From assembly GCA_964035015.1 (NCBI GenBank), contig OZ036016.1, forward strand, positions 1,948,830-2,012,829: 64,000 nucleotides of DNA. The letters run 5' to 3'. Of the stretch, positions 1-10,200 are shown one piece after another. The position numbers were made by a program, and so were the translations under genes. A model generated the notes under the pieces. It had not been told where the DNA came from, ran no database searches, and saw only the letters and a program-made list of their open reading frames with translations. The stretch comes from Corallium rubrum. Its lineage: Eukaryota > Cnidaria > Anthozoa > Scleralcyonacea > Coralliidae. Numbering within the stretch: position 1 is the stretch's first letter; each line of letters begins with the position of its first letter.

Positions 1-945
1 AATGCCTTCGGAGCCAATCAAAACATAGAATTAAACGATTGACTGACGCCAAACCGCCGAAGCCAAAATTGTAAACCAAGTACTTCATGTAAGTCAATGC
101 TATGGGAGGCGAGAATATTTATTTCAAGAATAGAAGTTTTTACAAGCTTGGTAAGTATTTTAAGTCTGAATCGTAGTCAATTTTTAAATGTGATGTACTA
201 TAGACGTTGTTGGAATGATGATAAGTTTTTGAAAGCCTCTTAATAGTCTTTGATGGCCAACATGTTTACCAGTATTCGGCAGTCTGATCGAGCTTTGTGC
301 ATTGCTGAACAGAAATGAAATTTTCTTCTAAAGAAAACAAAACTAGCTTCATGATCAAGCAACAATGTGCAAAACCTGTGGTAGTCCACAAGCGAAATTA
401 TTATGCTATTAAATAACATATTGTACAATAGTCAAATGTCAGTGACAGGCTTTGTAGAGAGTGTGAAACCGAAACGGCAGTCTTTAATTTATAATGGGTA
501 ATTAAATTGTATGCTGCAGTTGTCAATGTCATGCAAAAATTTATGACATGAATGCCAAATATTTATTCTACCTTTTACTGCATTCATGCATGCATATACA
601 GTATACGTCTACTCTTGAAGAACAATTAATGTATACATGTAGTTGCTAAGTTGCTTTCATAATTTTGATGACAATTGCTGGAGATCTTCGTTCACAACTT
701 CATTATTTCTAAACTTTACAGCAGTCATACTTCAGATGCTTGTTATCTCAAACGATTTTCCTTTACCTACCAACTGGATTGCATTATTATTTGACAAATT
801 GTTGCAACAAAGTTATTTAAATACTTTAATCAAATTTTGTGAGTTATTGGTGTATTGTATTAAAATTTGATTGACCTACTAAACAATAACCATACTTTAT
901 TACCATAGGTTTTAAATAGTACCATAGCTTTAATAGTCAAGCTAT
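1..945. other. AT-rich intergenic DNA, nothing recognised
   Basis: No ORF with a recognisable domain, splice structure, tandem repeat or clear inverted repeat was found. Only short AT-rich ORFs occur. It lies upstream of a SINE-like fragment. Confidence 0.5.
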
Positions 946-949
946 TATC

Positions 950-1125
950 ACACTGCCTCTCACCACGAGGACCTAAGTGAAGTCCAATTTGATTGAGTTA
1001 ATATTTGAATGGGTGACCATGCACATATCTGCATGGCTTGGGACTCATGCTTCTGTGCCAGATATGAGTAGAGTTGTTTAATAGTGCTCAACCTCCTGTG
1101 CTTTGCTGGCTTTACTCTAAGTTCC
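950..1125 (+). repeat. degenerate 5S-derived SINE fragment
   Basis: It contains CTGCCTCTCACC, AATGGGTGACCATGCA and GAGTAGAGTTG in the same order as the better copies at 53.6 and 62.5 kb. The GGGTGACC block resembles the 5S rRNA internal promoter. The copy is strongly diverged and has lost the middle part. Confidence 0.4.
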
Positions 1126-1297
1126 TTTCTTAAGGTAAAAACACAGCATGGCTAGCATCGACAAAAATCTTGTTCAGCTCTGAATACAAGGTCACTACAA
1201 GTACATACAGTAATTACAACATTGTTTTTACCATAGTAGCTATAGGCATGTTTGAACGCAGTAGATACATACATGTCTAGACGTGCTTATTTTTTAA

Positions 1298-1874
1298 CCC
1301 TATCGAGACTCGGCTTTTTTTTGTCTTCTGGGACTGGGGGTGGGGGGGTGGGGGGGTGGGGGGGTGGAAAGTGCCTGCGGTCAATATCTCCTGAACCATT
1401 TGGTGTATTCCGACGAAACTTTTACAGGTGGATGGTATGCCTTGTTCAAGTATGTGTTACACTTATGTTGTCATGGCAACAAATTATGACATTATGACGT
1501 CATTAATTGCAAAAACCCAGGATTTTAAGAATTTCCAAAAAAATTTTTCCTATTGTTTTGTTAACATAGAAAAGGTAGTATATCAAAAAAATAGTTTCTC
1601 TTTATTAAAAAGTGCTTACTTTTATTGTAACTATTATAAAAGCAAACATAATAAAAATTGTCGGCTGAAATTTAGTGTTGGTAGGTGTTCATGACTCCGC
1701 TGTAACTTTTTTTTGGCGTGATATTTTTTCACCAAATTTTCCACACATAAAGCCCATACATATTTAGGAAAAGCCATAAAATTTCAGAACCATACCTGTA
1801 CTGGTTTAGGAGATATTAACTTTTAAATTCAGCGCGGGCACTTTCCACCCCCACCCCCCCCAGTCTGGATAGGG
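1298..1874. mobile_element. piggyBac-like MITE flanked by TTAA
   Basis: The element begins CCCTATC and ends GATAGGG, and is bordered by TTAA on both sides (1294-1297 and 1875-1878), the target duplication typical of piggyBac. Just inside the ends are complementary G-rich and C-rich blocks (GGGGGTGG repeats followed by AAAGTGC). There is no transposase ORF. It is about 577 bp and splits a LINE 3' end, whose reading resumes at 1877. The G-rich terminus could form a quadruplex. Confidence 0.7.
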
Positions 1875-1876
1875 TT

Positions 1877-2160
1877 AATAGAACAACTCGAATATGGAAT
1901 GCTCTGTCTAATGATCTACAGTTTTCTCTTTCTTTTAAACTCACAACTTTTAAAATGCTTTTAATTAAATATTATAATAACGCAGTTGTACATTCCTATG
2001 CCCTGAAGATCCTCGTTCATGGAGAACAATTTGCCCTTCGTGCAATACTGCTCGCAATGTGTCAGGATTATTAGAATGTTGCTTCTAATCTTGATTCCCT
2101 AGCATTATTTATGTAAAGTGCGTTGGGTTCAGCTAAAAGCTAATAAAATTAAAATTAAAT
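1877..2160 (+). mobile_element. LINE 3' end (RT C-terminus plus tail)
   Basis: Frame 1877-2074 encodes NRTTRIWNAL...FSLSFK, the conserved RIWN(S/A)L...FK block found at the C-terminus of many non-LTR reverse transcriptases, and ends in a TAG. An A-rich tail with repeated AAATTAAA follows to about 2160. The codons just left of the MITE (SRRAYF near 1270-1293) look like the preceding residues, with a one-base frame slip. It is a dead fragment interrupted by the piggyBac-like MITE. Confidence 0.6.
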
Positions 2161-2240
2161 AAAATTTGTACGATTCTGCCTTCCGTTACAGACGATTTTA
2201 CTCGTCAATGGAAGACCTCTGGTAGTCAAGGATAGATATA

Positions 2241-3181
2241 CAGGTGGTGGACAAAAAAGTGGCCATCATTGAAAGTATGATTAATCATGCATTGTATAAC
2301 TTTTATTAGAGTACAGAAAAGTATATAAAGTTATATATTTTTAGAATGCATGCGTCAAGATCTGCTCAAATATGATATCAAATTCTAATTTTATCCATTG
2401 ATTAAAAAATATATTAATTTTTCATGATTTTCAATCTTGTAACAAATGAAGTGAATCTTAGAATCTTGTTGGTATTTCACTTGATTTCACTACAGCTTCA
2501 CAGCGTGGCATGTTTTCAAAGTTACTGTACTTTTTAAACCAATAACAAAATTAGAATTGGATATCATATTTGAGCCGATATTGACGCATGCATTCTAAAA
2601 TATATCATTTTATAGTTAATAAATAATAGTTGTTATTATATATTCAAACTTTATTCTCGTTCGTGATTGGTCAAAACGCCCCCGCTAATTCTCCTTATCT
2701 GGAAGCTGACGCGTTATTTCAGCTGCTGACGTGATCAGCGTGCAATAATACCTTGTTTTGGATCGAACTAAAACAAGGTATTATTGCACGCTGTCGAACC
2801 CAAGCCCCCAGCGCGGTCGGCAGCTTGCTAAAAATCCCGCCAAAACTAAATATTTTTGAAGAGTAAACAAAATGGCTTTTAACCGGTTTCCATCGTTAAA
2901 CGAAGAAGAAATTTCGACGTTGCTCTCAGAGAAAGATAGTAAAAGCACGAAGAGTATAGTTTTTGAATATATAATAAAACAATTATTGGATTCGGTTTTC
3001 GCATGATATCGAGAATTATCAAGGACGAGGTTTGTGTTATCCACCGAAGCCGAAGGCTGAGGTGGATAACACAAACCGAGGCCTTGATAATTCTCGATAT
3101 CATGCTCAACCTCATTCAATAATTGTTTATTCCACATTGACCATATTTTTAATGATGGCCACTTTTTTTTGTCTACCCCTG
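2241..3181. mobile_element. CAGG-ended TIR element with internal palindromes
   Basis: The left end CAGGTGGTGGACAAAAAAG and the right end, whose complement reads CAGGGGTAGACAAAAAAAAG, form imperfect terminal inverted repeats continuing into GTGGCCATCATT. The CAGG start suggests a hAT-like element, but no clear target duplication was found. Inside are three nested hairpins: about 2330-2600, 2740-2791 and 3002-3106 (arms around GATAACACAAACC). A short Crypton-like ORF lies at 2872-3006. Confidence 0.55.
2872..3006 (+). pseudogene. 44-codon N-terminal fragment, Crypton/DUF3504-like
   Basis: The ORF starts MAFNRFPSLNEEEISTLL and continues with EKDSKSTK before a stop at 3004. The pattern F..L.EEEI..LL..KDS..T resembles the N-termini of animal proteins with Crypton-type tyrosine recombinase (DUF3504) domains. 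No recombinase domain follows, so this is at best a captured or truncated 5' end inside a TIR element. Identification is from family memory and is tentative. Confidence 0.3.
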
Positions 3182-3241
3182 TACTTGTGGCAAAAGGTGA
3201 CAAATGAACCTGCACAAAGAAAGCTCTGATGAAGGCCTGAT

Positions 3242-3376
3242 GAAAGCTATGTGCACACGGTAACGTTTCAGAGCGTTTTCGTATTGTTTACTGTTCTCAA
3301 GGGAATCGAGAACAATCAGCTCATTACTTGAAACAATACGAAAACACTTGGAAACGTTACCGTGTGCACATAGCCT
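3242..3376. repeat. short foldback element
   Basis: GCTATGTGCACACGGTAACG at the left is complementary to the right end (CGTTACCGTGTGCACATAGC), and the inner arms around GTATTGTTT also pair. It directly abuts a truncated CTGATGAAGGCC motif at 3226-3240. Confidence 0.65.
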
Positions 3377-3377
3377 T

Positions 3378-4085
3378 ATAATAATAATAATAATAATAAT
3401 ACAAAAATTTCTATAGCACCGTTTCCGTATTGTCCAATGGCGCTTTACAATTTTAAATAAGAAGACTTAAGAAATATATAGCTAAATAATGTTTAAGGAA
3501 TTCAAAACGTTCTAAAAATCGTGAAAAGTTAAGAAAAGTTGATAAAGAACTAAACTAAATTGTAGGCCTGATTAAAAAGATGCGTTTTTATGTTCGTCTT
3601 GAAACTGGTTATAGATTCACAACGACGAATATCCTCAGGCAATGAATTCCACAACCTGGGTGCGATATATTGAAATGAACGTTCTCCATAGCGGACTAAT
3701 CTTGCAGGTGGAGTACTTAAGAGCAGACGTGTAGGTGATCGTAATTCTCTAATGGGCTTATAGGTTTCTAGCGTGTCACTAATATAGCCAGATGTCAAGC
3801 CATGTAAAGCCTTATAGGTCAGGAGTAGTGATTTAAATATAATTCGTTGCCTGACAGGTAACCAATGCAGGTTTGTAAGCACTGGGGTTATATGGTCATA
3901 TTTCTTAGAACGTGTTATAAGTCGTGCTGTAGAGTTCTGAACACTTTGAAGACGATCGAGTAAAAATTCCGTGATGCCATATAATAGCGAGTTGCAGTTG
4001 TCAAGTTTAGTAGTGATGAAGGCATGAACTAGGGTTTCAGTATCAGATGTCGATAAACAGTTTCTGATTTTAGCTAGCCTTAGTC
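3378..4085 (-). mobile_element. LINE 3' fragment (reverse transcriptase C-terminus)
   Basis: Reading the minus strand from about 4083 to 3550 gives an uninterrupted frame with LVHAFITTKLDNCNSLLYG, LQSVQNSTARLITR, LTNLHWLPVRQRI, then GERSF, LWNSLP and FK..L blocks. These are diagnostic of the thumb and C-terminal region of CR1/L2/Rex-type non-LTR reverse transcriptases. The 5' part is missing (a stop occurs just upstream of 4083). The 3' end runs into an (ATT)n microsatellite near 3378-3400, as is common for this class. Not a host gene. Confidence 0.85.
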
Positions 4086-4309
4086 AGCAGGTCGAAAGCT
4101 CAGTATTCAATAATAAACCACAAATTGACACTTCTATTACATCTAGAATCACGTTAACGCAACAATCTCCTTCGCTTTTCCATGAGCTCTTCGGACAACT
4201 TGACGTCGAATTCTGAGCTATACTTAAATTTTGTTCATCGCAATTCGCAACAAAATGAATTTTAATATAGTTACGTTTTGTGGAAACACCAACGTAAAAT
4301 ATTTATTTG

Positions 4310-4357
4310 CTAAGCTTTCGGCCTGTTAACTCAGGCCTTCATCAGAGCAATAACAAT
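4310..4357 (-). ncRNA. hammerhead ribozyme-like motif A
   Basis: On the minus strand CTGATGA (4345-4339) is followed by one A, a 6-bp stem GGCCTG/CAGGCC (4337-4332 with 4325-4320), then GAAA (4319-4316). The next bases AGCTT offer a minimal two-pair helix III and a CUU cleavage triplet. Flanking TTGCT and AGCAA pair as stem I. This is the full layout of a minimalist type-I hammerhead. The extra A before stem II is shared with the other copies. It lies about 60 bp upstream of the first ASRGL1 coding exon. Confidence 0.6.
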
Positions 4358-4418
4358 AAGCTGTTGGCTCACGTCATGAATTTTTAAAAATGAATTTTGT
4401 CTTTTTCTATTTTTAAAG

Positions 4419-4558
4419 CAATGGACGAAAAGAGAAAAAGACAAATCCCGTGTATCATTGTTCATGGAGGTGCTTGGTCAATTCCTCTTCATCTGAGTAA
4501 ACATTATCGTGAAGGAATACAGCAGGCTGTTAGAGTCGGCTATGAAGTTCTGAAAAAA
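4419..4558 (+). CDS. ASRGL1: ASRGL1 exon with start codon
   Basis: A pyrimidine-rich acceptor ending TTTTAAAG (4418) precedes CA-ATG. Translation from 4421 gives [19 protein letters not shown]...VLKK (46 codons) before donor GTATGT at 4559. The acceptor immediately before the ATG implies an untranslated upstream exon, which was not found. Ends in phase 0. Confidence 0.88.
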
Positions 4559-7143
4559 GTATGTTTTGGTTCGCTAATGTAACTTACTTTATGGTAAAAA
4601 GTAGACAGAGCTGTAGCCAGGTTTTCCTGTCAAGGGGGGGGGGGGGGGGGGAGGGGGTTAAACCTAGGAGGGGCCAGCTCAACCAAGATGAGTCCCGGTG
4701 TCACAGGAAATATGTTCCCTCAAAAAATGTGTCCCCCCCCAGGACAGATTTCCTAGGAAATATGTCCCCCGCTTCGGAAATCCCTCCCCCCCCCCTTAAA
4801 ATGATTCCTTACAGGATAATTGATATACAAGTAATGTAGACAAAACCTTTTTAAAAGTAAAAAATATATATTTCTTAATGATAAATTATACATGTAACAG
4901 CTAAATTATAAGTTTACACAATAAAACTGTCACTAAACTAATCATATTTACAAAGTTTTGATGGTGGAACACATGAATGGCAAAGCCATTCCTGATCATT
5001 CTCAGGAGGAGAACTTAAATCAAGACAAGGCAGATGGTACCAGTTGTCACAAAGATCACACTGAACCATATCAGCATATTCTGGCAAAAAACATGTACAA
5101 AATGTCTGTATGACTAATTCACACGGTTCCTTAACATTTAACACGGCTGTTTCACGAGCACAAAAATATAGCAACAAAAATGCCAACGTATTTTTCACTT
5201 CATAGACACTTTAAGACCTGTGCTAAACGTCACACAATAGACGAATTTAATTTAGACGAATTTAATCCGAATTAACTTCGTCGGTAATGCGACGTAAATG
5301 CGACGTCGAGTTAAACGTCGCGATCAAGCTCTCGGCAACGCCCTCCGTGGCTCAGTGGTCAGAGCATTGCAGTAGAATCGCAAGGTCGTGGGTTCAATTC
5401 CTGCCGGAAGGCCTGTGTAGTTGCATTTTTCGCAACTGGTCCCGGTTTGGTCTTAAAATGTATATATTCTACACTCGAATTTTCCGTCACCCAAAATCCT
5501 TAGAATAAAACTATCAGAGCTCATCAACAAGATGAATAGGCGACTTTGGAAACGAGTGATGGCCTGGGGGCGAGGTATCATTTTGGGGGGACATGGAACT
5601 TTAATAAAGAGGCAAAAATCTGATGAAACATCATGACTAAACGGTTGTAAACGTAAGATTGAAAAGTATAAATAGAAAGACCACACTTTGGGAGTGATTT
5701 TAAAGTGTCTATGAAATGAAAAATCCGTTGGCATTTTTGTTGTTTTATTGTACAGAGGAGCATGGCAGGAGCACTCACTGAAAATTTCAAGAGAATCTGA
5801 TGCGTAGTTTTCGCGCTATTAACTCTCAAAGTTTGCCATGGCTGGTCGTTCTTGGAGAAAAATTGGGCTTTCGGAAACAATGTTTATGACATACGCAGAT
5901 GGACAACTATGCATAAGAACAATATATTTCACTATTAATGATCCATCTGCGTACGTCATAAGGCATTGTTACCAAGAAGCCCAAATTTCGCCAAAACAAA
6001 CTATCCACGGCAAATTTTGAGAGTTGATAGCGTGAAAACTACGCATGAGATTCTCTTGAAATTTTCAGTGAGTGCTCCTGTCATGCTCCTCTGTACAATA
6101 TAGCAACAAAAATGCCAACGTATTTTTCACTTCATAGACACTTTAAGACCTGTGCTAAACGTCACACAATAGACGAATTTAATTTAGACGAATTTAATCC
6201 GAATTAACTTCGTCGGTAATGCGACGTAAATGCGACGTCGAGTTAAACGTCGCGATCAAGCTCTCGGCAACGCCCTCCGTGGCTCAGTGGTCAGAGCATT
6301 GCACTAGAATTGCAAGGTCGTGGGTTCAATTCCTGCCGGAAGGCCTGTGTAGTTGCATTTTTCGCAACTGGTTCCGGTTTGGTCTTAAAATGTATATATT
6401 CTACACTCGAATTTGCCTTCACCCAAAATCCTTAGAACACGCTATGTAATCGAGTGAAATGCCCAATATTACTTATTGTTTATATTTCATATGGACATAT
6501 TTTATACGTCCTTTTTTAAATTTTATACATATGTTTATATTTCATATGAATAATATGTTTATATTTTATATGGACATATTTCCTGGAAATGTGTCCCTGG
6601 GGGACATTTTTTTTGGGGGGGGGGGGACAAATTTACTGGGACACCGGGGGAGGATCCAAGCGAATGCCAAGGGAGTGGGATGTTTTTGTTATTATTTTTT
6701 ATTTAATTTTGTAAATACTGTATTAATACTGTATACTGGCCGTCAACACAACACACAACTGAACGACCCAAAAATACTCAAAGTCAAAGCATAGCAAAAT
6801 AAAAAATTTTGTAGCAAAATAATGAAAATATAACGCACATACTTTCTACTAGACTGAATTTCCACAAGGGGGGCCGACAACTTCACCAGAAGGGGCCCGG
6901 CCCCTGGGCTCCCCCTTTGGCTACGCCTCTGATTAAGTAGAGTGTTGTGTAGGCAGTGTTTTAGATAGAGCAAAGTGAAAAGATGGTAAACTGCCGAGAA
7001 TAGTTTTGATAACGTCAGTCAGTCAGTCAGTCAGTCAGTCAGTCAGTCAGTCAGTCAGTCAGTCAGTCAGTCAGTCAGTCAGTCAGTCAGTCAGTCAGTC
7101 AGTCAGTCAGTCAGTCAGTCAGTCAGTCAGTCAGTCAGTCAGT

Positions 7144-7182
<39 letters not shown>

Positions 7183-7191
7183 TCAGTCAGT

Positions 7192-7222
<31 letters not shown>

Positions 7223-10200
7223 TCAGTCAGTCAGTCAGTCAGTCAGGCAGTCAGGCAGTCGGTCAGTCGGTCAGCCGGTCAGCCGGTCAGCCGGTCAGCC
7301 GGTCAGCCGGTCAGCCGGTCAGCCGGTCAGCCGGTCAGTTGGTCAGTCGGTCAGTCGGTCAGGCAGGCAGGCAGTCAGGCAGTCAGGCAGGCAGTCCGTC
7401 AGTCAGTCAGTCAGTCAGTCAGTCAGTCAGTCAGTCAGTCAGTCAGTCAGTCAGTCAGTCAGTCAGTCAGTCAGTCAGTCAGTCAGTCAGTCAGTCAGTC
7501 AGTCAGTCAGTCAGTCAGTCAGTCAGTCAGTCAGTCAGTCAGTCAGTCAGTCGATCGATCAATCAACCAATTAATCAAACAGTAACCAACCAGTTGACCA
7601 TTCGTTTATTTATTCATTCATCTATTTATTTATTTATTTATTTATTTATTTATTCAATCATTCACCCACTCACCCACCCACTCGCTCACCCCCTCACTCA
7701 CACACCCCCTCACTCACTCACACACTCACTCACTCACTCACCCACCCACCCATACACCCACCCACCCACCAAACTCACTCACCCACTCACTCACTCACTC
7801 ACTCACTCACTCACTCACTCACTCACTCACTCACTCACTCACTCACTCACTCACTCACTCACTCACCATTCCAAGCACCCACCCACCCGCCCACTCAATC
7901 ACTCACTCACTCACTTACCCAACCACCCACCCACCCACTCACCCACTCACCCACTCACCCACTCACCCACTCACCCACTCACCCACTCACCCACTCACCC
8001 ACTCACCCACTCACCCACTCACCCACTCACCCACTCACCCAATCACCCAATCACTCACTCACTCACTCACTCACTCACTCACTCACTCACTCACTTACTC
8101 ACTCACTCACTCACTCACTCACTCACTCACTCACTCACTCACTCACTCACTCACTCACTCACTCACTCACTGAATTGGAGGCAATAAATATAATTTACTC
8201 ACCCACCCATTATTTCAACAGGGTGGCACAGCAGTTGAAGCTGTAGAGAAAGCTGTTTGTTATTTGGAGGATAATCCTAATTTCAACGCAGGCCATGGGG
8301 CGGTACTGAACGAGCATGGGAAAGTTGAATGTGATGCAATGATTATGGATGGTACCAGTATGAATACAGGTAATTACTCGGGCTAGGGTAGGCCGAGTCT
8401 AGGTTTTGGCTCGGGTTTTTCCCCCTCGCGATTCTGCATTTTTGCACATTTTACTTCTATTCATACTTCTGGTGAGTTGTTAGCCTTTATGACTGAGTGA
8501 GGCTGTGAGGCATGTTGTAAGTTCTTTACTCCTTTTGCTTTTGGAGTTGGACAAAAAATTGAACAGTTTTTGCCTTTTGATCAAGGTGTTCTTGCACGTT
8601 GTTGGTAGATTTTGAAAGTAACTGGCTGACTTTGTAGTTTATTTAGCAGTGATATGGCTGACAACTCCTTGATCGTAAATATGTTTACCTGCGTGGAGTA
8701 TGCACCAATGTTTTGGACATTTTAAAAAATTACACACAACACAGAAACTTAAAATATACATCAAATGAAAGCTTAGGAAATGCCTAACAACATACGTACA
8801 CGATGTGTTTCTACCATATATAGTTTGGACGTTATTAGCCATCTTCCTCCATAAACAAATATGGCGGGATTACTACGATAATCAAAATTGTGAAACGTTT
8901 GTTTGGGAGCCTCGTTTTCATGCAACGTGACGTAATTATCGAAAAGGTGTATTCAGGTCCCGTGCACTTGCGGCAAGTGTACATAGCCTGAACGTAAGGT
9001 GAATATGGTGCATACTTCACACAGGTAGCCCGAGTGAACTCCTGATCCAGGCGTCTTGTTTTGTTTAGACTTGTTAACTCTTTCTTTTTTATGCACAGAT
9101 TAAACTACTCATTAATAATTCATGAAGAACACTAAAAAAAATGAATGTTTAAACAGTTGTTGTAATCGGATACAGCATTGATTAATAAAACATCAATGCT
9201 GTATCACATATACAACATACTAATCAGAACCCATTGGCTCAAATTGGGCTTTTTTCTTGTTTAAATAATTTGTTTTTGCCTTTTCTACGACTGCTAAACA
9301 AACTATTCATGATATAAACTCATCGTAGTTTAAGTATTCATGATATAAACTCATCGTTAGTTTAATTTAAGTAAGATACAATATTCGCATCTGAACTGTA
9401 TGGGATTTATACCGTAATATATCCCATATTATATCTATGTATCCCATGCAGTTCGGCCGCTCATATTGTATCTATTACTTATAGTACAGTCCCTACTGTC
9501 AAGACTTCGTTCTGATATTTTTGCATAATGACCGCACTCTCGGTTAACTGCAGAATGTAGGTGCCGTTGGTGACCAGGCTAGTCAGAATCTAGCCTTGTT
9601 AGCAAGCAAAGTAACTGTAAGCAATTGGGCCATGAGCAAATAGCCAGCAAACTAAGCAATAGCAATTAGGGTAATCAGAGAAGCAATACAGTAGGCGTTT
9701 GCCATGACAACTCTGCCAAGGCAGACCACCGGCACCAGTCACACTGACAAGTCAGTGGAATAACATATACGATCTATAGGATTCTATACTTCGTATCTAA
9801 CACGGGTTGGGAAAGGGCGAAGGGGGAGCACAAGCTGAGCAAGATGCTACTTGCAGCAAAGCAACAGACGCTCAATGAATCTCGAATGCGCGGGAAACCC
9901 CTTAACGTAAGTGACGTAAGGGACTCCCCTAATAAGGGGAACCGCAGGCCAACTACATCAGCAGTTAACTTCGCTTAAATGTATCCTATATTTAACCACA
10001 TTTAATATAGCAATATAGTTGATGTTGGCGGGCATAAATAAGGAGCTTAACGGCAAATACAACGCGAACGTCAAGTTGGACAACGTCCTTAATACAATAG
10101 AATTTTTCTCACACAACAAAGAAAATGAATCATTTTTAGTCCCAAGAGTAGTCCTAACGCCGTCCCCGTTCTACATACAACGTTATTCAGATCATTATTC

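Larger units (their letters stand above)
4690..6650. mobile_element. composite element with GTCCC-rich inverted ends
   Basis: The left block (4695-4770: CGGTGTCAC, AATGTGTCCCCCCCC, CCTAGGAAATATGTC) is complementary in order to the right block (6573-6650: GACATATTTCCTGGAAATG, then G-runs, then GGGACACCGGGG). Between them lie a PHD-finger ORF, two SINE copies and a palindrome. It sits in ASRGL1 intron 1. It may be one large transposon invaded by others, or two facing MITEs. Confidence 0.45.

Noticed and set aside
7006..8187. 393-codon open frame of Ser/Val/Gln and Thr/His/Leu repeats
   Set aside because: Pure consequence of CAGT/CACT tetranucleotides without stop codons; no start context, splice logic or domain.
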